Assembly (NCBI GenBank): GCA_002342415.1
Contig: DDPY01000034.1
Location: 1 to 18,357, forward strand
DNA from: Prevotella sp. UBA2456
GTDB lineage: Bacteria; Bacteroidota; Bacteroidia; Bacteroidales; Bacteroidaceae
Length of the DNA stretch: 18,357 bases
Reading direction: 5' to 3'
Position numbers and translations under genes: made by a program. Below, one piece after another: positions 6,178-13,368 of this stretch; position 1 is the stretch's first letter; each line of letters begins with the position of its first letter. Below the pieces are notes generated by a model. That model had not been told where the DNA came from. It did no database searches and worked only from the letters and a program-made list of their open reading frames with translations.

Positions 6178-6701
6178 TTGATTTTTACAGGTATTCCGCT
6201 AACCATTAGTATGACATCGTCGGCCTTGGAGGCTACATATTGGTTCATCCAGCCTTCCAAGTCGGTGAATCGCCTTTGTATGGCATCGGTGCTGACTCCG
6301 CCCGAGCCTATCTCGTTGGTGACAAAGATAAAGGAGGCCTCTTGGTTTGTAAACTTGTCAAACTCCGCCTTAACAGCCTTCAGCGCTTCGTCGACAGAAG
6401 GTTGTTCCCAGTCGGGCTTGCTACGATCGAAGAAGTAGTTGGTGCACCATAGTGTGATGCAGTCGATGACAGCAACCCGTCCTGTCAGATTGTGACGGCT
6501 GAGCTCGCGTTCCTCTTCTATATTAGTCCATTGCGCTCCGCGCCGCTCTTGGTGCTTTCTGACTCTTTCGCGAAACTCCTCGTCCCATATATGTGCTGTT
6601 GCCACATAGACAGGATGGTCGCTTAGGCTTAGAGCTAACTGCTCAGCATACTGACTCTTGCCAGAACGCTGTCCTCCGGTGATAAGAGTAATGTGTTTCA
6701 T
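6174..6701 (-). CDS. cobU: Adenosylcobinamide kinase / adenosylcobinamide-phosphate guanylyltransferase
   Basis: CobU is bifunctional: it phosphorylates adenosylcobinamide and then transfers GMP to give adenosylcobinamide-GDP, the substrate of CobS. The 175-aa protein starts with a P-loop, GGQRSGKS (9-16), and has RVRKHQERR (47-54 region), where His50 corresponds to the guanylylated His46 of Salmonella CobU. Length and layout are normal. It is the first gene of the minus-strand cobUTS operon. The likely promoter -7 element is only about 11 bp before its ATG, leaving no room for a cobalamin riboswitch. The operon therefore seems able to salvage cobinamide but is not visibly B12-regulated here. 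Confidence 0.96.
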   Translation of the reverse strand: MKHITLITGGQRSGKSQYAEQLALSLSDHPVYVATAHIWDEEFRERVRKHQERRGAQWTNIEEERELSRHNLTGRVAVIDCITLWCTNYFFDRSKPDWEQPSVDEALKAVKAEFDKFTNQEASFIFVTNEIGSGGVSTDAIQRRFTDLEGWMNQYVASKADDVILMVSGIPVKIK

Positions 6702-6711
6702 TTTTCATCCG

Positions 6712-6719
6712 CAAAGATA
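6712..6719 (-). promoter_or_regulatory. -7 element of the cobUTS operon
   Basis: On the minus strand TATCTTTG matches TAnnTTTG perfectly. Transcription would start about 5 bases before the cobU ATG at 6701. No clear TTTG is found 20 bp upstream, so the promoter may be weak or need an activator. Confidence 0.5.
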
Positions 6720-6789
6720 GTAATAAAATGGCAGAATTATGTCGAATGTATTAAAAAAGTACCCAATTGTGTTGATTTTGTGAAATATT

Positions 6790-6821
6790 TTTGGAAGTTT
6801 CAAATATTTTTTGTTACTTTG
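6790..6821 (+). promoter_or_regulatory. Promoter of the first ompA-like gene
   Basis: TTTG at 6790-6793 and TTACTTTG at 6814-6821 are 20 bp apart; the -7 element differs from TAnnTTTG at one base. The same TTTG-N20-TTACTTTGC arrangement precedes the second ompA-like gene. An A/T-rich leader of about 50 bases follows, including ATTATTTTTTAATT, also present before the second gene. Confidence 0.6.
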
Positions 6822-6877
6822 CACCGTTTTTCGGAAAAATGTAAATTAGGAAATATTATTTTTTAATTATTGTAATA

Positions 6878-8065
6878 ATGAAAAAGTTATTTTTGGTAAT
6901 GGCTGCCGCAATGCTGACAGCTTCTGCAAGTGCCCAGAGAACAGCTATCACAGCTAACAAGGCACAGGACAACTGGTACATCGGTATCAATGCCGGTGCT
7001 GCCACTACTATGAACAAATTCAAGTTTGGCGGTACTGACTACGGATTCATGAAGGGTGTTTCTCCCGAATTCGGTCTTCGCATCGGTAAGAACCTGACCA
7101 CCGTCTTTGGTCTGGCTTTGGATGTGAATGCGTACTTCCTGAACAAGACTGATTCTAAGTCAATGTTTGGTAGCAAGACTTTCATCAACGCTACAGACTT
7201 CGACATTCTTTCAACTTGGAACCTGAGCAACTTCTTTGCCGGTTACAAGGGTGAGCCCCGTGCTTTCGAGGTGATTGCCCTCGCTGGTGGTGGTTACAGC
7301 CGCGCTTGGGCTGAGAAACTGGGTGGTATCAACGCCAAGGCTGCTATCGACTTTGCTCTGAACCTTGGTAGCGCAAAGCAGTGGCAGTTGTATCTGGAGC
7401 CGGGTGTTATCTTTGGTCAGCCCGTTCCTCAGTATGCTAACCCCTTCCGCAAGAATTTGGTGGATGGAACAGGCTCTAAGAAGTGGAATGGCGCATTCAG
7501 TCTGAAGCTCGGACTGAACTACAAGTTCGGTACCAGCAACGGTACTCACAACTTCAAGGTTGAGGAGCTGCGCGACCAGGCTGAGATTGATGGTCTGAAC
7601 GCTCAGATTAACCAGCTGCGTGCTGATGCCAACACTAAGGACGGTCAGATTTCGGCTAATGCCCGTGAGATTGCTGACCTGAAGGCTAAGCTCGCTGCTT
7701 GCGAGGCTCGTCCCGTACAGACTGTTGTGAAGAAGTGCAACAAGCTGCAGCCCACCGTTATCTTCCGTCAGGGTAAGAGCACTATCGACAAGGCTCAGAT
7801 GGCCAGCGTTGAGATGATTGCCAACTACATGAAGAATCATCCTGAGGCTAAGCTCGATATTCAGGGTTATGCTTCTATCGAGGGTAAGGCTGACTTCAAC
7901 CAGAAGCTCTCTGAGAAGCGTGCCGAGGTGATCAAGAACACGCTCGTTAAGAAGTATAAGGTTGCTGCCGACCGCATCACTACCGAGGGTAAGGGTGCCA
8001 CCGACAAGCTGTCTGACGAGCTTGAGTTCAACCGTGTGGTTCTCTTCTTCGATCAGGCTAAGTAA
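6878..8065 (+). CDS. OmpA-family outer membrane protein, first of a tandem pair
   Basis: A 395-aa outer membrane protein expected to form an N-terminal beta-barrel and hold the envelope together through a periplasmic C-terminal domain. Residues 1-19 are a signal peptide (MKKLFLVMAAAMLTASASA, cleavage before Gln20). About 20-225 is glycine- and aromatic-rich barrel-like sequence. About 228-276 is a coiled-coil-prone linker (VEELRDQAEIDGLNAQ...DLKAKL). About 290-395 is the OmpA C-terminal domain with FNQKLSEKRA. In the peptidoglycan-binding motif the usual Asp is replaced by Ser333, while Arg348 is kept. Its only cysteines are Cys275 and Cys287 in the linker. Layout and tandem arrangement resemble Pgm6/Pgm7 (Omp40/41) of Porphyromonas gingivalis. 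Own promoter and terminator. Confidence 0.92.
   Translation: MKKLFLVMAAAMLTASASAQRTAITANKAQDNWYIGINAGAATTMNKFKFGGTDYGFMKGVSPEFGLRIGKNLTTVFGLALDVNAYFLNKTDSKSMFGSKTFINATDFDILSTWNLSNFFAGYKGEPRAFEVIALAGGGYSRAWAEKLGGINAKAAIDFALNLGSAKQWQLYLEPGVIFGQPVPQYANPFRKNLVDGTGSKKWNGAFSLKLGLNYKFGTSNGTHNFKVEELRDQAEIDGLNAQINQLRADANTKDGQISANAREIADLKAKLAACEARPVQTVVKKCNKLQPTVIFRQGKSTIDKAQMASVEMIANYMKNHPEAKLDIQGYASIEGKADFNQKLSEKRAEVIKNTLVKKYKVAADRITTEGKGATDKLSDELEFNRVVLFFDQAK
6911..6998 (+). repeat. 88-bp block identical in both ompA-like genes (copy 1)
   Basis: This block from ATGCTGACAG to AATGCCGGTG is base-for-base identical to 8362-8449, including synonymous positions. A second identical block of 65 bp pairs 7664-7728 with 9130-9194 in the coiled-coil linker. 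Sequence between them diverges. Confidence 0.85.
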
Positions 8066-8090
8066 TATTTGAGTAAGTAAAAAAACGATA

Positions 8091-8127
8091 GAGAAGCCCT
8101 GCTGTTTTGGCAGGGTTTCTTTTTTTA
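8091..8127 (+). terminator. Rho-independent terminator after the first ompA-like gene
   Basis: GAAGCCCTGC (8093-8102) pairs with GCAGGGTTTC (8110-8119) over 10 bp with one G-T pair and a 7-base loop, followed by a run of seven or more T. It separates the two ompA-like genes into independent transcripts. Confidence 0.88.
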
Positions 8128-8226
8128 TTAAAAACGCTGTTTATGTTATCAAAAATGATTTTTTTAGGGAAAATAGCCGAAATAGGTCAATTTTTACACT
8201 TATTTTTGCACTTTTCTGCATTTTTT

Positions 8227-8258
8227 TTTGGAACTTATCATTTTTTTTACTTACTTTG
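8227..8258 (+). promoter_or_regulatory. Promoter of the second ompA-like gene
   Basis: TTTG at 8227-8230 and TTACTTTG at 8251-8258 are 20 bp apart, the same layout and same -7 sequence as the first gene. The leader is about 65-70 bases and very A/T rich. This duplicate promoter suggests the two genes are co-regulated despite separate transcripts. Confidence 0.6.
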
Positions 8259-8328
8259 CAGCGAAATTTGAAAGAGAATAGAAAAAGGATACATTATTTT
8301 TTAATTTTAAACTAATTAGTTAGTAACA

Positions 8329-9537
8329 ATGAAAAAGTTATTTTTTGTAATGGCTGCCGCTATGCTGACAGCTTCTGCAAGTGCCCAGAGAACAGCTATC
8401 ACAGCTAACAAGGCACAGGACAACTGGTACATCGGTATCAATGCCGGTGTTGCAACCCCCATGTCTAAGTTCAGCTACGATGCAGTAGGTGACAAGAAGG
8501 CAGGCTTCATGAAGGGTATCACTCCTGAGTTCGGTATCCGCGTTGGTAAGAACCTTACCACCGTATTCGGTCTGGCTTTGGATGTTGACGCTTATTTCGG
8601 AAACAAGCAGAAGGGTAATATTTATGGTGCAGGCAAGTCTATGCTTGGTAGCAAGACTTTCGTTAACATGACCAACTTCGACCTGTTGACCACTTGGAAC
8701 CTTTCCAATGCATTCGCTGGTTACAAAGGTGAGCCCCGCGCTTTCGAGCTGATTGCTCTCGTCGGTGGTGGTTACAGCCGTCTTTGGGCTGCTAAGGAAG
8801 GCGGTATCAACGCTAAGGTTGCTTTGGACTTCGCTTTCAACCTGGGTGAGGCCAAGGCTTGGCAGGTTTATCTGGAGCCCTATGCAATGTTTGCTAATGG
8901 TTGGAACAACCCCTTCAAGAAAGCTATGACTGCCTACGATGGCAAGAAGATGGGTGGTTTCTTCGGTCTGAAAGTTGGTGTGAACTACAAGTTCGGTAAC
9001 AGCAACGGCACTCATAACTTCAAGGTTGAGGAGCTGCGCGATCAGGCTGAGATCGATGGCCTGAACGCTAAGATCAACGAGCTGCGTGCTGACAACAACG
9101 CTAAGGATGGCAAGATTGCTGCTGACGCTCGTGAGATTGCTGACCTGAAGGCTAAGCTCGCTGCTTGCGAGGCTCGTCCCGTACAGACTGTTGTTGAGGA
9201 GAAGAAGGAGAACATCCTGCAGCCCATGGTTATCTTCCGTCAGGGCAAGAGCACTATCGACGCTGCTCAGTATGCAAGCATCGAGATGGTTGCTAAGTAT
9301 CTGCGCAACCACAAGGACGCTAAGGTTATCGTTCGTGGCTTCGCTTCACCCGAGGGTAAGGCTGAGTTCAACCAGAAACTGTCTGAGAAGCGTGCTGAGG
9401 CCGTTAAGACTGCTCTGATTAAGCGTTACAAGATCTCTAAGGATCGTATCACCACTCAGGGTCTCGGCGCTACCGATAAGATTTCTGAGGAGAACGACTT
9501 CAACCGTGTTGCAATGTTCATCGACACCACGAAGTAA
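8329..9537 (+). CDS. OmpA-family outer membrane protein, second of a tandem pair
   Basis: A 402-aa paralogue of the preceding protein, same layout: signal peptide MKKLFFVMAAAMLTASASA (1-19), barrel-like region, coiled-coil linker (VEELRDQAEIDGLNAKINEL...DLKAKL), and C-terminal OmpA domain (about 297-402) with FNQKLSEKRA. The domain again lacks the usual peptidoglycan-contact Asp (Ser340 in GFASPEG) and keeps Arg355. It has a single cysteine, Cys280, aligned with Cys275 of the first protein; the second linker Cys is absent and replaced by an EEKKEN segment. The barrel parts differ more than the N-terminus and linker. The pair probably forms a mixed oligomer, as described for P. gingivalis (inference). 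Confidence 0.92.
   Translation: MKKLFFVMAAAMLTASASAQRTAITANKAQDNWYIGINAGVATPMSKFSYDAVGDKKAGFMKGITPEFGIRVGKNLTTVFGLALDVDAYFGNKQKGNIYGAGKSMLGSKTFVNMTNFDLLTTWNLSNAFAGYKGEPRAFELIALVGGGYSRLWAAKEGGINAKVALDFAFNLGEAKAWQVYLEPYAMFANGWNNPFKKAMTAYDGKKMGGFFGLKVGVNYKFGNSNGTHNFKVEELRDQAEIDGLNAKINELRADNNAKDGKIAADAREIADLKAKLAACEARPVQTVVEEKKENILQPMVIFRQGKSTIDAAQYASIEMVAKYLRNHKDAKVIVRGFASPEGKAEFNQKLSEKRAEAVKTALIKRYKISKDRITTQGLGATDKISEENDFNRVAMFIDTTK
8362..8449 (+). repeat. 88-bp block identical in both ompA-like genes (copy 2)
   Basis: Partner of 6911-6998. It encodes the end of the signal peptide and the first mature residues (through YIGINAG). Confidence 0.85.
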
Positions 9538-9558
9538 TTCTTTACGGAATAGAATAAA

Positions 9559-9594
9559 AAATCCCCGCAGATTTGTTTCTGCGGGGATTTTTTT
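9559..9594 (+). terminator. Rho-independent terminator after the second ompA-like gene
   Basis: ATCCCCGCAGA (9561-9571) pairs perfectly with TCTGCGGGGAT (9578-9588) around a 6-base loop, with flanking A and T runs extending the stem. The T-run covers 9588-9594. The promoter of the next gene begins inside the hairpin loop. Confidence 0.92.
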
Positions 9595-9603
9595 GTACCT
9601 TTG
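9572..9603 (+). promoter_or_regulatory. Promoter of the galactan unit, overlapping the terminator
   Basis: TACCTTTG at 9596-9603 is a perfect -7 element, and TTTG at 9572-9575, exactly 20 bp upstream, lies in the loop of the preceding terminator. The leader to the ATG at 9633 is about 25 bases. Confidence 0.6.
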
Positions 9604-9632
9604 CGTCCATATTACTAACTTATAAGACAAAC

Positions 9633-12080
9633 ATGAGATTTATACTTTTATTAGTTTCGTTGGCATTGGGCGAGCTTGTTATGGCTCAGCCTCGCCTGGT
9701 AATCAATCTGAAGACGTGGGAGTTCTCGCGCAACCAGCAGTCATGGGACAAGGTGGAGATACCTCATGACTGGGCTATTGCCGGCCCGTTTGACAAGAAG
9801 TGGGATTTGCAGCGTGTAGCCATCACGCAGAATGGTGAGACGGAAGCTACGGAGAAGTCGGGCCGTAGCGGTTCGCTGCCTTGGATAGGAGAGGGGTGGT
9901 ATCGTACGACGGTAGAGATTCCCCAGGGCTACGATGCTGCCGAGCTCGTGTTTGATGGTGCGATGGCAGAGCCTCGTGTCTCCGTCAACGGACAGGAGGC
10001 TGGCTACTGGGCCTATGGATATAATGCGTTCCGTGTGGATGTCAGTCGTTTTCTTACCGCTCCTCCCACATCGGTGACCCACGAGCTGGATATCGCTGTA
10101 CATCTGCAGAACATCGAGGAGAGTTCGCGCTGGTATCCTGGTGCAGGGCTTTATCGTCCGGTCAAGCTGGTGCTGAAGCAGAAGACCCATATCGAAGACT
10201 GGAGCGTCTTTGCCCGCACGATGAGTATTGACAAAGAACAGGCAGTCGTTGAGGTTGAAGCGCGTGTGGTTAATCCTTCTAAAGGAACCGCCCAGATATT
10301 CCTGAAAGGTCCCGATGGCCGTACGGCTTCCAGTGGTGATACGCGTATCGAGGCTGACGGAAAGGTCTATGCCAAGTTTGCCGTTAAGAATCCGCAACTA
10401 TGGTCGCCTGAGACACCTAATTTATATCAAGTGAAGGTGGAGGTATATCAGGGACATCATGAAGTGATAGACAGCAAGACCATCAAGACGGGTATCCGCA
10501 CGGTGCGTGTTGACCGCGAGCGTGGCTTCCAGTTGAATGGTGTGTCGCGTAAGATTAAGGGTGTCTGTCTGCATCACGACTTGGGTCCCTTGGGGGCTGC
10601 TATCAACAAGTCGGCATTGATTCGCCAGATTAAGATGCTGAAAGAGATGGGCTGCGATGCTATCCGAACGGCTCATAACATGCCTTCAACCATGCAGATG
10701 GAGATTTGCGACTCGATGGGTATGATGGTGATGGCCGAGTCGTTCGACATGTGGCTCTATCCTAAATGCAAGAACGGCTATGCCCGCTTCTTCCGCGAGT
10801 GGGCTCAGAAGGATATTACTAACCTCGTGCTCAATCACCGCAATCACCCTTCGATTGTGATGTGGTCGATAGGTAACGAGATTCCTGAGCAGTGGAGCGA
10901 GGAGGGTCGCCAGATCAGCATCCAGCTGCAAGGACTGTGCCACGCCTTAGACCCTACGCGTCCCGTCACTCAGGGCATGGACCGTGCCGAGGATGCGCTG
11001 AAGAGTGGATTCGCTCAGGTGATGGACGTGCCAGGATTCAACTATCGTGTGCACAAATACGAGAACAATATCCGTCAGTTGCCTCAGGGCTTCCTGCTGG
11101 GTTCCGAGACTGCTTCCACCGTGTCGTCGCGCGGAGTGTACAAATTCCCCGTAGTGCCTACTGACAATAGCCAGTTTGCATCGTATTCGCCGAACTATGA
11201 CCCTACTGCCTTGCAAAAGGCCGATGGACAGTGTTCGTCGTATGATGTGGAATGGTGTTCGTGGTCGAATCTGCCCGACGACGACTGGCGTTGTCAGGAC
11301 GACTATCCTTGGGTGATTGGCGAGTTCGTGTGGACGGGCTACGACTACTTGGGCGAACCAACCCCATACGATGAATACTGGCCTTCGCGTTCCAGCTATT
11401 TTGGTATCATGGACTTGGCTGGTCTGCCCAAGGACCGCTACTGGCTCTACCGCTCGAAATGGAACACGAAGGCACATACCGTCCATCTGTTGCCACATTG
11501 GACGTGGCCCGATCGCTGCGGTCAGGTGACTCCCGTCTATTGCTATACCGATGGGGTGGAGGGCGAGTTGTTTGTCAATGGCAAGAGTCAGGGGCGTGTG
11601 CGCAAGAATCCGAAGGAGCGCCTGGACCGTTACCGCCTGCGCTGGAACGATGTGAAATACGAGCCGGGTGAGATTCGGGTAGTGTGCTACGATGCTGCGG
11701 GAAATAAGATTGGCGAGGATGTGCAGCGCACGGCAGGCAAGGCAGTCAGACTTGTTGCCCATGCCGAGCAGGATGTGCATAAAGTCGATGGTGAGGATTT
11801 AATCTATGTCCGCGTCGGTGTGACAGACAAGAAAGGCATCCCTGTTCCCACGTGCCAGAATGATTTGAAGTTTGAGGTCAGTGGCGAGGCGCGCTTCGAG
11901 GCAGCCTGCAATGGCGATGCCACTTCGTTGCAGTCGTTCAAGCAGCCCGAGATGAAACTCTTCAACGGTGAACTGGTAGTCATCCTCCGTCCTACGCAGA
12001 CGGCGGGCACCGCTACCCTTAACGTCAGGGATAAGCAGGGCAGGCTGAAGCCCGCCATCCTGAAGATTACAACACGATGA
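9633..12080 (+). CDS. Glycoside hydrolase family 2 beta-galactosidase
   Basis: An exported 815-aa GH2 enzyme, most likely a beta-galactosidase removing galactose from beta-galactans. The N-terminal signal peptide is MRFILLLVSLALGELVMA with cleavage near Gln19. The N-terminal sugar-binding domain contains IPHDWAI and GEGWYR, typical of GH2. The TIM-barrel contains NHRNHPSIVMWSIGNE with acid/base Glu416 and WVIGEFVWTGYDYLGE with nucleophile Glu564. A C-terminal immunoglobulin-like region follows, consistent with the 800-aa class common in Bacteroidetes. I chose ATG at 9633 because upstream codons overlap the terminator and promoter. The GH53 gene follows after 11 bp, which supports a galactan substrate. 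Other beta-linked sugars are possible within GH2. No lipobox is seen, so it is probably periplasmic. Confidence 0.9.
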   Translation: MRFILLLVSLALGELVMAQPRLVINLKTWEFSRNQQSWDKVEIPHDWAIAGPFDKKWDLQRVAITQNGETEATEKSGRSGSLPWIGEGWYRTTVEIPQGYDAAELVFDGAMAEPRVSVNGQEAGYWAYGYNAFRVDVSRFLTAPPTSVTHELDIAVHLQNIEESSRWYPGAGLYRPVKLVLKQKTHIEDWSVFARTMSIDKEQAVVEVEARVVNPSKGTAQIFLKGPDGRTASSGDTRIEADGKVYAKFAVKNPQLWSPETPNLYQVKVEVYQGHHEVIDSKTIKTGIRTVRVDRERGFQLNGVSRKIKGVCLHHDLGPLGAAINKSALIRQIKMLKEMGCDAIRTAHNMPSTMQMEICDSMGMMVMAESFDMWLYPKCKNGYARFFREWAQKDITNLVLNHRNHPSIVMWSIGNEIPEQWSEEGRQISIQLQGLCHALDPTRPVTQGMDRAEDALKSGFAQVMDVPGFNYRVHKYENNIRQLPQGFLLGSETASTVSSRGVYKFPVVPTDNSQFASYSPNYDPTALQKADGQCSSYDVEWCSWSNLPDDDWRCQDDYPWVIGEFVWTGYDYLGEPTPYDEYWPSRSSYFGIMDLAGLPKDRYWLYRSKWNTKAHTVHLLPHWTWPDRCGQVTPVYCYTDGVEGELFVNGKSQGRVRKNPKERLDRYRLRWNDVKYEPGEIRVVCYDAAGNKIGEDVQRTAGKAVRLVAHAEQDVHKVDGEDLIYVRVGVTDKKGIPVPTCQNDLKFEVSGEARFEAACNGDATSLQSFKQPEMKLFNGELVVILRPTQTAGTATLNVRDKQGRLKPAILKITTR

Positions 12081-12091
12081 TTAGATAGACT

Positions 12092-13099
12092 ATGAAACGG
12101 ACAATCGCTTTATTTTTAACGCTTTGTGCCACTTGGCAGTTGCACGCTCAGACCTTCTGGCTAGGAGCCGACATCAGCGGCACTACGGAGATGGAAGCCC
12201 GGGGCGTACAGCTGCGCAACCAGCAGGGGGAACCGCGCGAGAATACAGCCCTGATGCGAGAGTTGGGACTCAATGCCGTTCGCCTTCGCGTATGGGTTAA
12301 TCCTGTGGCGCATGGCTGCTACTGCGACAAGGACGATGTCGTCCGCATGGCATTGCGTGCTAAAGACTGGGGCATGGCGGTAATGATTGACTTCCATTAT
12401 AGCGACTGGTGGGCAGACCCTGGGCAGCAGAATATTCCCGCCGACTGGAAATCAATGACTTACGAGGAAATGAAGAAAGCCTTATTCCATCACACCCGCG
12501 ATGTGTTGGAGGCTGTCCGCGAGGCTGGGGTAGACGTGCGCTGGGTGCAGGTGGGCAACGAGACCACGCATGGCTTCCTATGGCCTATGGGACGCGCTGA
12601 GGAGAATATGCGCCAGTATGCCGGACTGACGGATGCGGGCTATCAGGCTGTCAAGCAGGTTTTTCCAAGCGCCGAGGTCATCGTCCATCTGGACGGAGCC
12701 TGCGATGCCAAACGCTATGACTTCATCTTCGATGGCTTGCGCAAGTATAAGACCCGTTACGACATGATAGGTCTGAGCGTCTATCCCTATTGGGATGTAA
12801 AGGCGGGGCTCACTGCCACTTGGCAGGAGACCGTAGAGAAGGCAACGGCAAATATCAACCGCCTGTGGACGAAATACCGCAAGCCCCTGATGATTGTCGA
12901 AACCGGGGCAGAGTCGAAGAAGCCTCAGGAGGGCAAACAAATCATCGCCGCCATCATTCATGCTGCCAAATATCAGACTCAAAGCCACTGCAAGGGCGTG
13001 TTCTATTGGGCTCCCGAGTTGGAGCACCACTATCCTTTAGGTGCTTTCGACGGTGGCCGTCCCACCGCCATCATGGAAGCCTTCACCGAGGCGCAATAG
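12092..13099 (+). CDS. Glycoside hydrolase family 53 endo-beta-1,4-galactanase
   Basis: A 335-aa arabinogalactan endo-beta-1,4-galactanase that cuts inside beta-1,4-galactan chains (pectic galactan, type I arabinogalactan). The signal peptide is MKRTIALFLTLCATWQLHA, cleaved before Gln20. The mature protein begins with FWLGADISGTTEMEARG, the usual GH53 start. Acid/base Glu157 is in VQVGNETTHGFLWPMG and the nucleophile Glu270 is in MIVETGAE. Length fits a single-domain GH53. It shares a transcript with the GH2 gene, so the pair would act as endo-cutter plus exo-galactosidase. It has no lipobox Cys, unlike surface GH53 lipoproteins of some Bacteroides, so its place (periplasm or secreted) is uncertain. 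No susC/susD genes lie in the window. Confidence 0.94.
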   Translation: MKRTIALFLTLCATWQLHAQTFWLGADISGTTEMEARGVQLRNQQGEPRENTALMRELGLNAVRLRVWVNPVAHGCYCDKDDVVRMALRAKDWGMAVMIDFHYSDWWADPGQQNIPADWKSMTYEEMKKALFHHTRDVLEAVREAGVDVRWVQVGNETTHGFLWPMGRAEENMRQYAGLTDAGYQAVKQVFPSAEVIVHLDGACDAKRYDFIFDGLRKYKTRYDMIGLSVYPYWDVKAGLTATWQETVEKATANINRLWTKYRKPLMIVETGAESKKPQEGKQIIAAIIHAAKYQTQSHCKGVFYWAPELEHHYPLGAFDGGRPTAIMEAFTEAQ

Positions 13100-13188
13100 T
13101 TTGTCATGATTGCCCCGATGTTTCTTTCGCGCTAAATGTCAGGATTCTTTCAGCAGGAAGAAACCGACGAGTAAAGGGGGTAAAAATG

Positions 13189-13266
13189 TGAGTCGACTCA
13201 AATCATCGTTTGAGTCGACTCATTTGATGTTTTGAGTTAACTCAATTTTTTCAATGAGTCAACGCG
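13189..13266 (+). repeat. Palindromic array: four 12-bp units at exact 22-bp period
   Basis: TGAGTCGACTCA at 13189-13200 and at 13211-13222, TGAGTTAACTCA at 13233-13244, and the half-conserved TGAGTCAACGCG at 13255-13266. Starts are 22 bp apart each time and spacers are 10 bp. The first three units are perfect palindromes. Units 1 and 2 with flanking bases also form a perfect 14-bp inverted repeat (TGAGTCGACTCAAA / TTTGAGTCGACTCA) around the loop TCATCG, and unit 3 is followed by six T. The array lies 90 bp after the galactanase stop and about 165 bp before the ilvD start. Candidate roles are a cooperative operator for a dimeric regulator, a terminator cluster for the galactan unit, or a dispersed intergenic element. 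Confidence 0.85.
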
Positions 13267-13327
13267 CCCATAGGGACTCTTAGGCTGATGTAAAAGAATT
13301 TGCTTGCTGGTGGTTGGCTGCTCAGTC

Positions 13328-13362
13328 GACACTTTATTCGCTGAAATGCAAGAAAAAGTGTC
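13328..13362 (+). promoter_or_regulatory. Inverted repeat upstream of the ilvD promoter
   Basis: GACACTTT (13328-13335) and AAAGTGTC (13355-13362) are perfect 8-bp inverted arms separated by 19 bp. A third AAAAAGTGT word occurs at about 13385-13393, overlapping the ilvD -7 element. The placement just upstream of the promoter suits a regulator site, but no regulator is identified. Confidence 0.4.
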
Positions 13363-13368
13363 AAAAAG

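Noticed and set aside
8338..9312. Minus-strand open frame (324 codons) antisense to the second ompA-like gene
   Set aside because: A result of biased codon use in a highly expressed gene; the first paralogue gives a similar shadow. No promoter or domain.
13100..13188. Classical terminator right after the galactanase gene
   Set aside because: Only an imperfect stem around GGATTCTTTC/GAAGAAACC without a T-run; the palindromes further on are better candidates.
13189..13266. CRISPR array
   Set aside because: Units are 12-bp palindromes with 10-bp spacers, much shorter than CRISPR repeats and spacers, and no cas genes are present.
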